Numbered from the stretch's first letter, positions 25,906 to 33,580 are shown. The stretch: 34,336 nucleotides of DNA from Muribaculaceae bacterium (GCA_017451225.1 JAFSPZ010000015.1:1-34336); one strand, 5' to 3'. Numbers and translations: made by a program. The notes: generated by a model not told the origin, from the sequence alone.

Positions 25906-27324
25906 TCAATATTTCAAATTTCCGGTGACCTTAGAGAGATAAACGTCGCACATCATCACCTCGATTTCGGCATCAATCTTCTCGCTGTGAGCCATGAGCC
26001 ATGCAGTTTGAGCCGTTAGTACGTCGTCGCTTGTAGCCATACCCTCACGGAATCCCAGCTGTGCCACTCGCAGGTTCTCGTCGGCCTTAACAAGATTGGC
26101 CTTTGTCATCTCGTAGGTTTTGCAAGCCTCTTGATACTTGAAATTGGCTTGAGTGACCTGCAGTTCTATCATCTCCTTGGCCTGCTCCAGCTCAAGGTGC
26201 TTGATTTTGGCATCAACGAGGGCTGCCTTGTACTTGTTGTTAAGTCCACCCCAATGCCATAGCGGTATCTTGACTACTGCCCCGATGGCGTAGTTGAAAC
26301 CGAACTCATTCTTGAAGCCGTTGTAGACATGAGGGTTAGATGTAAACACACTACCCACTGCGGCAATAGTGGGAAGCATCTCGCTTCGAGCCACTTTGGC
26401 CTTCTCGTCATAGACTTTCACACCAAGTTCAAGAGCGCCAAAATCGCTGCGGCGGTCATAGACCTGGCTCATGTCAACCTCTTTGGGATGCAAGGCCACG
26501 TCAAGGTCGGCACGGTTCTCGTCGACGAGAATCATGGGCTCGTTGAGAGGTTCACCACACAGTTGCGCCAGTGCCATGCGCGAGAGCACCAGTCCATTCT
26601 TGACCTTGGTAAGCGCGATATTAGCCTCATTGACTTTGACATCGACGCTGAGCAGAGTGGATTGTGTGGTGATTCCTTGTTGCAGCATCTTCTTGACATC
26701 GTTGTCAAGATTGGTCACAAGTTCCAAATAACTTTCGGCAAGACGTTCTTTGGCCTTGAGCGACACCACCAGCCAGTAGGCCTGGTCCACGTCGCATATT
26801 ACATCCTCGGCCTTGCGGTCATGAAGCTTATGGGCGATTTCCTCGGCATACTTGGTAATTTGGTTAAGCGCTTTGATTTTACCGCCCATGTAAATGGGTT
26901 GAGTCACCAAGATTCCTGCTGCAAAGATGTTGTGGGTGTCGAATGTCAAGGCATCCTTGACTTTTTGAGTTGCTGCCGACACATATTTTCCGTCGACCGA
27001 GATGCCAATGCCTTGCGCAGCATCGATAACAAAGTCATAGTTTCCTGTAGCAGGATTGAAAAACTGTGTGGGGGTAATATTATCGATGTCGATTAGTGAG
27101 ACGTTACGTCCCATGTGAAGATAGGTTCCTACAAAGTCAATTGAGGGCTTATAAGCTGCCTCAGCTTGCTTGCGCTGGTATCCAGCCTGCTCAATCTTGA
27201 GCTGCTCAACCTCCATCTGCTTGTTGTTGCGCAACGCCATGTTGCGGCACGAATCAAGCGATACTTGTGCGGTGGCCGAGACCCCCAGCAAGGCCACAAA
27301 GAATGATGCAAATATTTTTCTCAT
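25906..27324 (-). CDS. TolC-family outer membrane efflux protein
   Basis: The 472-residue product begins with a signal peptide (MRKIFASFFVALLGVSATAQ) and has the duplicated helical-hairpin layout of TolC channels: LDSCRNMALRNNKQMEVEQL near the N-terminus and, in the second repeat, DRRSDFGALELGVKVYDEKA and EGMATSDDVLTAQTAWL. Length is normal. I chose ATG 27324; a TTG five codons upstream is less likely. It is the first gene of the export operon and has a -7 box about 28 nt upstream. It forms the outer membrane exit duct for the HlyD-ABC-2 system. Confidence 0.93.
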   Translation of the reverse strand: MRKIFASFFVALLGVSATAQVSLDSCRNMALRNNKQMEVEQLKIEQAGYQRKQAEAAYKPSIDFVGTYLHMGRNVSLIDIDNITPTQFFNPATGNYDFVIDAAQGIGISVDGKYVSAATQKVKDALTFDTHNIFAAGILVTQPIYMGGKIKALNQITKYAEEIAHKLHDRKAEDVICDVDQAYWLVVSLKAKERLAESYLELVTNLDNDVKKMLQQGITTQSTLLSVDVKVNEANIALTKVKNGLVLSRMALAQLCGEPLNEPMILVDENRADLDVALHPKEVDMSQVYDRRSDFGALELGVKVYDEKAKVARSEMLPTIAAVGSVFTSNPHVYNGFKNEFGFNYAIGAVVKIPLWHWGGLNNKYKAALVDAKIKHLELEQAKEMIELQVTQANFKYQEACKTYEMTKANLVKADENLRVAQLGFREGMATSDDVLTAQTAWLMAHSEKIDAEIEVMMCDVYLSKVTGNLKY

Positions 27325-27351
27325 TATGGACAAATTCAATTAAATAATGTG

Positions 27352-27359
27352 CAAAAATA
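27352..27359 (-). promoter_or_regulatory. Probable -7 box of the tolC operon
   Basis: TATTTTTG on the minus strand, 27 nt before the tolC ATG. No convincing TTG was seen at the -33 distance, so the promoter may need an activator or be weak. Confidence 0.45.
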
Positions 27360-27451
27360 ACTCTTTTTATCCTAATATGGTCCTTTATGCAGCATTTTTT
27401 TACATTCACGCCATTTCAGAACACTATTACTTTCATTATGGACAATCTGTT

Positions 27452-28342
27452 TCAGTGAAAATCCTTAACTGGCTCCACTGTATAGCCACGGTCTCGCAGC
27501 AGTTGAATGAGCCCCTCTGGGCCAAGGAGATGAGCGGCACCAACAGCTATCAACACGCTCTGCACAGGGAGTGTCATCTCAATTTTTTCCATCCAGTTGC
27601 GATTGCGCTTATAGCTTATCGTTTCCATCTCCTCCTCACTCATCCCCATCTCGGGGTCGAAGATGATGCGCTCTATGGCCGCGATGTCTTGAGCGTGATA
27701 GGCGTCACACAGTTGCTTTCCATATTGCTCGATGGTGTTGTCCTTTCGGCAGAAATCGACCAAGTCTTGTGCCTGCTTAGTCAAAGGAGTGCCGAAGAGT
27801 GCTTTAATTTGATCGTCCACGCTCTCGAGTCCATCAACATGCTTACCGAGCTGAATGCCCCTATTCTGTATTGCCATATCTAGGGAGTTAGCAAGATCCT
27901 GAGCCTTAGGAAAATACTTCTGCATTTGCATGACATAGAGATGTTCATAAACAACGGCAGGCTTGAGCATCTTAAGATTTTCAAGACCAATGATTCCCAT
28001 CATGTAGGCTCTAACCACCGAATCAACGATATTGTACTCTTCTTTAGTGAGGAGCTTGTCGATAGTGCTGTCGGCTGGTGCCACCACGTCTTTCATTATT
28101 TTACCCATTGCCGCCTTGTCCAGGATGTTCTCGCTGTAAATCTCTCCATAGATGGCATCTACACTCTCGATTGCTTCGTTGAGCCCCGGCACGCTGTCAA
28201 TATACTCCCCTGTCTCAAGGTGAATGGTTCCAAACAGGAACGAGGGTTTGTAACAATCTTTGCCACTAACCTTCCACAGCAACTGAGCATTTATCTGCAT
28301 TACGGTAAATGCTAAAACAAGTGTAATTAATAGCTTTTTCAT
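27452..28342 (-). CDS. TraB/GumN family protein
   Basis: The 296-residue secreted protein has a signal peptide (MKKLLITLVLAFTVMQINAQ) and the family's two GxxH motifs: FLFGTIH (His41) and VGAAHLLGPEGL (His271), with RNRNWMEKI between them. TraB/GumN proteins are proposed metalloprotease-like enzymes of the TIKI fold; bacterial substrates are unknown. It is a single-gene unit with a perfect promoter and a leader of about 40 nt. It ends about 125 nt from the start of the divergent tolC gene region. Confidence 0.92.
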   Translation of the reverse strand: MKKLLITLVLAFTVMQINAQLLWKVSGKDCYKPSFLFGTIHLETGEYIDSVPGLNEAIESVDAIYGEIYSENILDKAAMGKIMKDVVAPADSTIDKLLTKEEYNIVDSVVRAYMMGIIGLENLKMLKPAVVYEHLYVMQMQKYFPKAQDLANSLDMAIQNRGIQLGKHVDGLESVDDQIKALFGTPLTKQAQDLVDFCRKDNTIEQYGKQLCDAYHAQDIAAIERIIFDPEMGMSEEEMETISYKRNRNWMEKIEMTLPVQSVLIAVGAAHLLGPEGLIQLLRDRGYTVEPVKDFH

Positions 28343-28391
28343 AAGTAAAAAACTTAATATTAGAAGTGATTAATTCCTATCTATTAGAGCA

Positions 28392-28422
28392 CAAAAATAG
28401 CTATTTTTGAGTAAAACCACAA
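28392..28422 (-). promoter_or_regulatory. Promoter of the TraB/GumN gene
   Basis: On the minus strand TTG (28420-28422), a 20-nt spacer and TATTTTTG (28392-28399) match the Bacteroidetes consensus, about 50 nt before the ATG at 28342. Confidence 0.75.
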
Positions 28423-28464
28423 AAAATAAGGACTAGTTCAGGCAAAATTACCCAAACATAGGGA

Positions 28465-28495
28465 TTGCTCACTCCCGCCAGCGGCCGTAATTTTG
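28465..28495 (+). promoter_or_regulatory. Orphan Bacteroidetes-type promoter
   Basis: On the plus strand TTG (28465-28467), a 20-nt spacer and TAATTTTG (28488-28495) match the consensus, yet no plus-strand gene follows before the terminator at 28582-28617. Confidence 0.65.
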
Positions 28496-28501
28496 CAATG
28501 T

Positions 28502-28617
28502 GAAATTTTTAAAGTGAATTAGTTATTAGTTGAAACACTCACATGCATGAAGAAATAAAATAGTTAAGTAAACAATAAAATCCCCGCACGATGTGAATCG
28601 CAGCGGGGCATTTTTTT
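28502..28617 (+). ncRNA. Candidate small RNA between pyrE and the TraB gene
   Basis: A consensus promoter at 28465-28495 and a strong terminator (CCCCGC/GCGGGG, then T7) enclose about 115 nt with no gene longer than seven codons (ATGCATGAAGAAATAAAATAG at about 28541). The unit therefore looks like an independently transcribed small RNA. Ends are estimated from the promoter box and the end of the T run. The family is not recognised. This covers most of the 28343-28671 gap. Confidence 0.5.
28582..28617. terminator. Bidirectional terminator (pyrE and the candidate sRNA)
   Basis: CCCCGC (28582-28587) pairs with GCGGGG (28603-28608), with an inner GAT/ATC pair. On the plus strand seven T follow (28611-28617). 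On the minus strand ATTTTATT follows, about 65 nt after the pyrE stop, so it can end transcription from both sides. Confidence 0.8.
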
Positions 28618-28671
28618 GCTTTTATCCGTCGTGCTAGCATTGTTGTTGCCGTGCAGGAAAGCGGGCGCCGT

Positions 28672-29322
28672 CTAGTCCAGCTCCAGCGAGCGTGGGGTCC
28701 AGTTCTCGGGGTCGTCGTGCCACAGGTCGAAAGTGGCAACATCATCTTCCTTGATTCGGCCGCTTGAGATGGCAGCCTGCATCATAGCCTTGTAGTTGGT
28801 GAGAGTTATCAACTGCAGACCTTCCTCCCTGAACGAGTCGAGCGCCTGCTGGAACTCGTAGGTGAACATAGCCACCATTCCCAGGACGTCGCCACCTGCC
28901 AGCTGCATCTCGTGCAGCGCCTTGATGGCATTGTGTCCTGTAGAGACAAGGTCCTCGATGAGCACCACCTTCTTGCCAGGCTTGAAATTTCCCTCAATCA
29001 CATTTTCCAGCCCATGATCCTTGGGCACGTTGCGAACGTAGACAAACGGCAGCCCCAGAGTGTCGGCAACCAGCGCGCCCATTGCAATGGACCCCATGGC
29101 AACGCTTGCCACCACTTCCACATCGGGGAAATTCTCCAGAATCATTCTAGAAAGCTCCACCTTGACAAAACGTCTCACATCGGGATAGGACAGAGTGATT
29201 TTGTTGTCGTTATAGAGGGGCGCATTCCATCCGTTGCCCCACAAGAAAGGGATGTCGGGCTGCAGCATGATAGCGTTTATCTTCAGCAATTTCTCGGCAA
29301 GAGTCAAGTCTAAGCGTTCCAT
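28672..29322 (-). CDS. pyrE: Orotate phosphoribosyltransferase
   Basis: PyrE makes orotidine 5'-phosphate from orotate and PRPP in pyrimidine synthesis. The 216-residue product has the PRPP-binding loop VVLIEDLVSTGHNA (119-132), the KDHGLEN flexible loop (101-107) and TLSYPDVRRFVKVELSRMIL. I chose ATG 29322 (MERLDLTLAEKLLKINAIML), which aligns with the usual PyrE start; the open frame continues 32 codons upstream from a TTG but crosses the promoter at 29375-29405. The stop is followed by a bidirectional terminator. Confidence 0.93.
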   Translation of the reverse strand: MERLDLTLAEKLLKINAIMLQPDIPFLWGNGWNAPLYNDNKITLSYPDVRRFVKVELSRMILENFPDVEVVASVAMGSIAMGALVADTLGLPFVYVRNVPKDHGLENVIEGNFKPGKKVVLIEDLVSTGHNAIKALHEMQLAGGDVLGMVAMFTYEFQQALDSFREEGLQLITLTNYKAMMQAAISSGRIKEDDVATFDLWHDDPENWTPRSLELD

Positions 29323-29374
29323 TTTCTCGTTGTGTGTAGAAGTTAAAAATAATGTCTGTTGTGGAATTAATGTG

Positions 29375-29405
29375 CAAATTTCGTCAAAATTCTTGAGGTC
29401 TGCAA
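29375..29405 (-). promoter_or_regulatory. pyrE promoter
   Basis: On the minus strand TTG (29403-29405), a 20-nt spacer and GAAATTTG (29375-29382, two mismatches to TAnnTTTG). Leader about 45 nt. It decides in favour of the ATG at 29322. Confidence 0.55.
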
Positions 29406-29424
29406 GCTTTTCATTCAAGATTTA

Positions 29425-29640
29425 GAAACCGACAAGGTAAATATCACTTGTTCAGGTAGCGAGGTCCCTGCCATAAGATTGTGCCCTAGTTTGAGCCATA
29501 CTTGTGCTCCCCCAGGGGCAAGCCCTGCAATCACCCATGTGTTCTACTCACTGATGCATTCATCATGCCCGGCTATGTCAATGAGGCCACTGAACCAGAA
29601 GAACTATGGGCATAGGGGCCATTTGAATAGGGTATTATTT
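29425..29640. ncRNA. Candidate structured RNA or decayed ORF upstream of pyrE
   Basis: On the plus strand 5' and 3' parts can pair over a distance: GCCCTA with TAGGGGC, CCATA with TATGG, GTTCAG with CTGAAC, plus local hairpins (CTTG...CAAG around CCCC/GGGG; TGATG-CATT-CATCA). The overall shape is a long interrupted stem, as in 6S-like RNAs such as the Bacteroidales-1 motif. On the minus strand one frame reads protein-like text (AGLAPGGAQVWLKLGHNLMA and onward, ending at 29415) but is broken by TAG codons. I cannot tell which strand is used and see no clean promoter. This fills most of the 29323-29747 gap. Confidence 0.3.
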
Positions 29641-29663
29641 CTATCATTAAAAAAGGGGATTAA

Positions 29664-29694
29664 TTGGTGTGAATTGTTTTTTTTAATACATTTG
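29664..29694 (+). promoter_or_regulatory. Promoter of the BspA-like gene
   Basis: TTG (29664-29666), a 20-nt spacer and TACATTTG (29687-29694) match the consensus; leader about 47 nt to the ATG at 29748. Confidence 0.75.
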
Positions 29695-29747
29695 CAACCT
29701 AATTGTAAAACTTATTCCTATTAACCTAAATTATTAAATTCAAAAAA

Positions 29748-31658
29748 ATGAAAAAAAATTACCTTTTGACTGCCGCAGCGGCATTATTTGCCCTCGGCTT
29801 GCAAGCCCAGACAACCTTCACGTCGGGTCAAATCACCTACACTGTGACAGGTGAAAACACTGTTGAATGTAGCGGTGTGGACAACGCAGCTACCAGTATT
29901 GAAATTCCCCCAACCGTTGAGAACGATGGTGTAACCTATGATGTTAAAGCCATTGGCGAAGGCGCATTCAAGTGGAGCAATCTCACCTCAGTTGTAATTC
30001 CTGGTTCGGTTGAAACAATCAAAGCTCAGGCATTCTATTACAGCGACCTAACGAGTGCGACCTTTGGCGACGGAGTGAAGTACATAGGCGACTATGCCTT
30101 CTCTAGCCTGGGCCTCACCAGCCTCACCCTTCCTAACAGCGTGGAGTGGATTGGCAATAGCGCATTTTACAACCAACACAACTCAAGCTACCAACCTTGC
30201 TTAACTCAGGTAGACCTGGGCAATGGCGTTAAACACATTGGCAATGCAGCATTTTACAAACTGGCAGCCACCAGCATAGAAATCCCAGCATCGACCGAGG
30301 AAATTGGTTCTACATGCTTCCTTAACAGCAAACTCGAGACAGTAACTCTCAACGAGGGCCTGAAGAAAATAGGCGATGGAGCATTCAACAACTGTACTGC
30401 CCTTAGCAGCATCACTTTGCCATCTACACTTGAGGAAATTGGCATGGAGGCTTTCCTTAACGACAAGGCTCTCACCGCCATAAACATCCCCGCTGGTGTG
30501 ACAAGCATAGGTGAGAGTGCAATAGCCAACACAGCTGTGAGCACAATCACCCTAGACCCTGCCAACACCTCATTCGTCATGGACAACGGCGTGCTCTACA
30601 CAACCGACAAAACTTTGCTTCAAATGGCACCGATGACTGGCGTTAGCACCCATGAGGTAGATGAAAACTGCTTGGGCATCGTGGGCGGCGCTTTCTGGGG
30701 TAGCGAGCTGCAAAGCATCACACTTAACAAGAAACTGACTGCACTGGGTTATGCTTGCTTCGAGAGCAGTCTCTTGAGCGAAATCAATCTTGATGGTCCC
30801 GAGAATATCAACTTTATAGACGAGCAGGTGTTTGCCGACACTCGCCTCACCGAGGTTGTTCTTCCATCCAGCCCATATTACCTGAATGATGGCGAATTTG
30901 CAAGCTGCACATCGTTGACATCACTCACTATACCCGAGGGCATCACCGAGATTTATCCTCACGCCCTAAACAACTGTACCGGTTTGCAGACAATAACCTG
31001 TCTTAGCGCAGTGCCTCCCACCATCATGGATTACTATGAGGATTATGACATGCCATTCTACAATAGCAACGAAAACGCTATTCTCTATGTTCCCAAGGGC
31101 AGCAAAAGTGCTTATCAGGCTACCGAATGGAGTTACTACAATATTGTTGAGCAGGCTATGCCACTTGAAGTTGTTTCAACCAACCCCATGACTGGCGACA
31201 ACGCCGCACAGTATCAAACCTTCTCGTTTGAAGTTACCTTCAATCAGCCAGTGACTATCGCACAGAACAATCCCGATGTAAAAATCTACGTTGGCGAAAT
31301 TGGTAGCAGCGAGACCCTCAGCCCACTTGACAGTTGGTACGCTACCATGAACAACGAGACCACACTGCACGTTTGGGGCAGCGATTATGACGGCTACGTT
31401 GACTATTTCACAAGTGATATCAACAAAACCTACTATGTGGTTATCCCCGCTGGTGTAGTGACTTGTGAAGCCGGTTCAAACGAGGAAATCATTATCATTC
31501 TCAACCCTGGCAACACCGCGATTGAGACACTGAGCAATGACGGCAATGCCACCATCGAAGCCATCTACAACATCAATGGTCAGCAAATGCGTGAGATGCA
31601 AAAGGGCATCAACATCGTTCGTTACAACGACGGCACCGTAAAGAAGATTATGAAATAA
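29748..31658 (+). CDS. BspA-type leucine-rich repeat surface protein
   Basis: The 636-residue protein has a signal peptide (MKKNYLLTAAAALFALGLQA) and about a dozen BspA/Treponema pallidum-type LRR units with IGxxAF...LTSVxIPxSV spacing, for example IGEGAFKWSNLTSVVIPGSV and IGDYAFSSLGLTSLTLPNSV, spanning about residues 60-465. A domain beginning PLEVVSTNPMTGDNAAQY resembles a bacterial Ig-like (Big_5-type) fold. The end (IEAIYNINGQQMREMQKGIN, then IVRYNDGTVKKIMK) is a sorting-like tail. Proteins of this kind bind host matrix or other cells in oral and gut anaerobes; the ligand here is unknown. Single-gene unit with its own promoter and terminator. Confidence 0.92.
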   Translation: MKKNYLLTAAAALFALGLQAQTTFTSGQITYTVTGENTVECSGVDNAATSIEIPPTVENDGVTYDVKAIGEGAFKWSNLTSVVIPGSVETIKAQAFYYSDLTSATFGDGVKYIGDYAFSSLGLTSLTLPNSVEWIGNSAFYNQHNSSYQPCLTQVDLGNGVKHIGNAAFYKLAATSIEIPASTEEIGSTCFLNSKLETVTLNEGLKKIGDGAFNNCTALSSITLPSTLEEIGMEAFLNDKALTAINIPAGVTSIGESAIANTAVSTITLDPANTSFVMDNGVLYTTDKTLLQMAPMTGVSTHEVDENCLGIVGGAFWGSELQSITLNKKLTALGYACFESSLLSEINLDGPENINFIDEQVFADTRLTEVVLPSSPYYLNDGEFASCTSLTSLTIPEGITEIYPHALNNCTGLQTITCLSAVPPTIMDYYEDYDMPFYNSNENAILYVPKGSKSAYQATEWSYYNIVEQAMPLEVVSTNPMTGDNAAQYQTFSFEVTFNQPVTIAQNNPDVKIYVGEIGSSETLSPLDSWYATMNNETTLHVWGSDYDGYVDYFTSDINKTYYVVIPAGVVTCEAGSNEEIIIILNPGNTAIETLSNDGNATIEAIYNINGQQMREMQKGINIVRYNDGTVKKIMK

Positions 31659-31679
31659 TCAACAACCAAACTTAACAAA

Positions 31680-31714
31680 ACAACCCTGGGCAATAAGTCC
31701 AGGGTTGTGTTTTA
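31680..31714 (+). terminator. Terminator of the BspA-like gene
   Basis: A perfect 10-bp stem ACAACCCTGG (31680-31689) with CCAGGGTTGT (31699-31708), then GTGTTTTAAT, 21 nt after the stop codon. Confidence 0.85.
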
Positions 31715-31766
31715 ATATAATCTTGAATAAAAAAGGTCAAGAATAAATGCTTAACATAATACTACA

Positions 31767-32309
31767 TTATTGCTTTGTGATTATCTTCCTGAACAGGAAC
31801 ATTTCATCATCGTCGTTCCAGTTTTCTTCAATGTCGTCGGGCACTGCAGGGCCTCGTTGATACTTGTTCCAGAATTCAACGATGTGAAAACCCAGTCGGT
31901 TCACATAGAAGTGTATGTTGCGTTTTTCGAAATAAGGTGTCATGGTTTCCCACACACTGATTTCGGGGTGAATGATTTCAACTGCCTTCCAAGCCGCCTG
32001 GCCAAGCCCCTTGCTATGGGCATCAGGCTTGATAAACAATATTTCCAATTCACCCTTTGCGTTCTGCCTGTCAATTTTAAGAATCATGCCGCCAACGACC
32101 TCTTTATTATGCATTATCCGGTAAGCCTCGGCCTGATTGTCATCCAAGCAGCGTTCTATTGTCTTCCGTGAGATAACCTCTTCGCCCTCTTCCATGCGGT
32201 CATCGCGCATTCCAAACTCTTCTTGGGCACCATATTTGAATGCTTGCTGATTATCTATTATAAACTGCTCACGGTCGTCAGCCGTCAAAGGCACAAGCTT
32301 AATGTCCAT
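31767..32309 (-). CDS. GNAT family N-acetyltransferase
   Basis: The 180-residue protein shows the acetyl-CoA binding motif A of GNAT enzymes, LEILFIKPDAHSKGLGQAAW, with the GLG turn, and a motif B region KRNIHFYVNRLGFHIVEFWN. Residues 1-60 are rich in acidic amino acids, and the start MDIKLVPLTADDREQFI is typical. The acceptor substrate cannot be inferred. It lies 18 nt after crcB on the same strand, so they are probably cotranscribed. Confidence 0.88.
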   Translation of the reverse strand: MDIKLVPLTADDREQFIIDNQQAFKYGAQEEFGMRDDRMEEGEEVISRKTIERCLDDNQAEAYRIMHNKEVVGGMILKIDRQNAKGELEILFIKPDAHSKGLGQAAWKAVEIIHPEISVWETMTPYFEKRNIHFYVNRLGFHIVEFWNKYQRGPAVPDDIEENWNDDDEMFLFRKIITKQ

Positions 32310-32327
32310 AAGTGTTGTTTTTCATGT

Positions 32328-32696
32328 TTATTTTGTAATCCATAATCCTAAAGCCACGGCAAGGACACCTAATATCACACTTGTGGCGATATATCCAATG
32401 AAACTCATGTAGCACCCATTCTGCAAAAGCAACAATGCCTCTTTTGAGAATGTAGAGAATGTGGTGAAGCCTCCACACAGACCCACTGTCAGGAACAGCG
32501 CCAGATTATGTGAGATATTACCATTCCTGCTTATAAGCCCTCCGAGAATTCCAATCAACAGGCAACCGAGCAGGTTGACAACAAGAGTCCCCCAGGGAAA
32601 ACCGTTACCAGTTTGCTTCATCAACTGTGAAATCAGATAGCGCAGTACACTGCCAATGAATCCACCAGCTCCTATGTATAGAATCTCTTTTACCAT
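32328..32696 (-). CDS. crcB: Fluoride ion channel CrcB/Fluc
   Basis: CrcB (Fluc) exports fluoride as a dual-topology dimer in the inner membrane. The 122-residue product has four membrane helices and the family motifs GGFIGSVLRYLIS, NLLGCLLIG and GLCGGFTTFSTFSKE (the Phe-box/Na+ site region). I chose ATG 32696 because the promoter -7 box ends 7 nt before it; an upstream frame adds six residues that overlap the box. I saw no fluoride riboswitch upstream; the near-leaderless mRNA leaves no room for one. Confidence 0.94.
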   Translation of the reverse strand: MVKEILYIGAGGFIGSVLRYLISQLMKQTGNGFPWGTLVVNLLGCLLIGILGGLISRNGNISHNLALFLTVGLCGGFTTFSTFSKEALLLLQNGCYMSFIGYIATSVILGVLAVALGLWITK

Positions 32697-32703
32697 GATG
32701 ATG

Positions 32704-32732
32704 CAAAGGTACAAATAAAACTCATATCACAA
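32704..32732 (-). promoter_or_regulatory. crcB promoter, near-leaderless
   Basis: On the minus strand TTG (32730-32732), an 18-nt spacer and TACCTTTG (32704-32711). The ATG at 32696 lies 7 nt beyond the box. Confidence 0.65.
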
Positions 32733-32900
32733 ATTATCACGCATGAAATCTTTACAGTTACAGCTGTTCAGAACAGCCGAGGTTAATGCAATCTCCACCT
32801 TGCCATCGGTGTTGATAGCGAATTCGGGGATTGCTGATGAGAACAAGAGCTGCGGTATTTGAGTTGAGAGTGTAATAACCATATCATTCCATTTTACCAT
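32727..32900 (-). CDS. 57-residue ORF with its own promoter, unrecognised
   Basis: Too short for most ORF scans, but it reads like protein: MVKWNDMVITLSTQIPQLLF, then SSAIPEFAINTDGKVEIAL, then TSAVLNSCNCKDFMRDNL. A perfect promoter lies upstream (TTG 32966-32968, 19-nt spacer, TAATTTTG 32939-32946 on the minus strand) and the predicted transcript begins with a GC-rich hairpin just before the ATG. It ends 30 nt before crcB. It has no signal peptide or membrane helix and contains a CNC pair near the end. I do not recognise the family; it could also be a fragment of a longer gene. Confidence 0.5.
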   Translation of the reverse strand: MVKWNDMVITLSTQIPQLLFSSAIPEFAINTDGKVEIALTSAVLNSCNCKDFMRDNL

Positions 32901-32904
32901 AAAA

Positions 32905-32936
32905 GCATAGAACCGAGCGAAGCGAGATTTCTATGT
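32905..32936 (-). promoter_or_regulatory. 5' leader hairpin of the 57-residue ORF
   Basis: On the minus strand CATAGAA pairs with TTCTATG around TCTCGCTTCGCTCGG, which itself contains an inverted CGAG/CTCG element. It spans almost the whole predicted leader, between the promoter and the ATG at 32900. Confidence 0.5.
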
Positions 32937-32938
32937 GG

Positions 32939-32968
32939 CAAAATTAATTTGTGTTTGTTACTTGACAA
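32939..32968 (-). promoter_or_regulatory. Promoter of the 57-residue ORF
   Basis: TTG (32966-32968), a 19-nt spacer and TAATTTTG (32939-32946) on the minus strand. It overlaps the divergent promoter of the lipoprotein gene, so the two may compete for RNA polymerase. Confidence 0.65.
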
Positions 32969-32990
32969 AAGACACTTTTTTGTATATTTG
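32962..32990 (+). promoter_or_regulatory. Promoter of the small lipoprotein gene
   Basis: TTG (32962-32964), an 18-nt spacer and TATATTTG (32983-32990); leader about 20 nt to the ATG at 33018. Confidence 0.65.
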
Positions 32991-33017
32991 CAACTACAAA
33001 CCTAAAGCATAATAATT

Positions 33018-33470
33018 ATGAAAAAGTATTTACTCACAATCTTATTATTTCTTGTATTATCCTCATGCTTTTCTTTAAATGCCCAGGATAAAGATTCCAC
33101 TAAAGTATTTTTTCATGAAATAACATGGGCAAAGGCTGAAGATGGAGAGTCTGTTTATCTTAAAGATGGTAAACCATACACTGGCTGGGCTTGGTCAAGT
33201 GACGGGAAAACAATGTTAGCTATCTTTGACAAGGGAGATGTAAGAGAAGGAATTGTTTTTCACAATAATGGTCAACCTGCAGCAATTACAAAATATCGTG
33301 CAGGCAGACGTATTAAGTCATATTATGACCCACAAGGAAACAAACTTGATGATATTTATTCAGTATATCAATACATCCCTGAAACTAAATTTGACCTTTT
33401 TAAAGCAGAAGTAAATTATACAGATGAAGTGATTAAAACAATTAAATATATATACTATAAATGTGAATGA
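33018..33470 (+). CDS. Small lipoprotein with YwqK/MORN-like repeats
   Basis: The 150-residue protein has a signal with lipobox LSSC (Cys17), although cleavage after NAQ near residue 24 by signal peptidase I is also possible. The mature part contains repeats of the kind seen in YwqK/MORN-like antitoxin-type proteins: VYLKDGKPYTGWAWSSDGK and IVFHNNGQPAAITKYRAGRR, then YYDPQGNKLDD. The gene is clearly more AT-rich than most of its neighbours, which suggests a different origin. It has its own promoter and a hairpin terminator. Its role is unknown; no toxin partner was seen. Confidence 0.78.
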   Translation: MKKYLLTILLFLVLSSCFSLNAQDKDSTKVFFHEITWAKAEDGESVYLKDGKPYTGWAWSSDGKTMLAIFDKGDVREGIVFHNNGQPAAITKYRAGRRIKSYYDPQGNKLDDIYSVYQYIPETKFDLFKAEVNYTDEVIKTIKYIYYKCE

Positions 33471-33501
33471 GTTAAAGTAGTACAATTTGAAGATATAAAA
33501 G

Positions 33502-33535
33502 AACTCACGGATCCCGATTAGGGTTACCGTGAGTT
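33502..33535 (+). terminator. Hairpin after the lipoprotein gene
   Basis: AACTCACGG (33502-33510) pairs with CCGTGAGTT (33527-33535), with an inner CCC/GGG pair; a short T run follows. It lies 32 nt after the lipoprotein stop. Confidence 0.65.
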
Positions 33536-33580
33536 TCTATGCGGCATAGTAGGAAACATCGAGCGAAGCGAGCCGCGCCC

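Noticed and set aside
29322-29418. Longer pyrE start (TTG at 29418, 32 extra residues)
   Set aside because: The extension runs through the promoter at 29375-29405 and PyrE homologues begin at the MERLDLTLAEKLL segment.
32697-32760. Fluoride riboswitch upstream of crcB
   Set aside because: The predicted leader is only a few bases long, and I see no fluoride aptamer pattern in the region.
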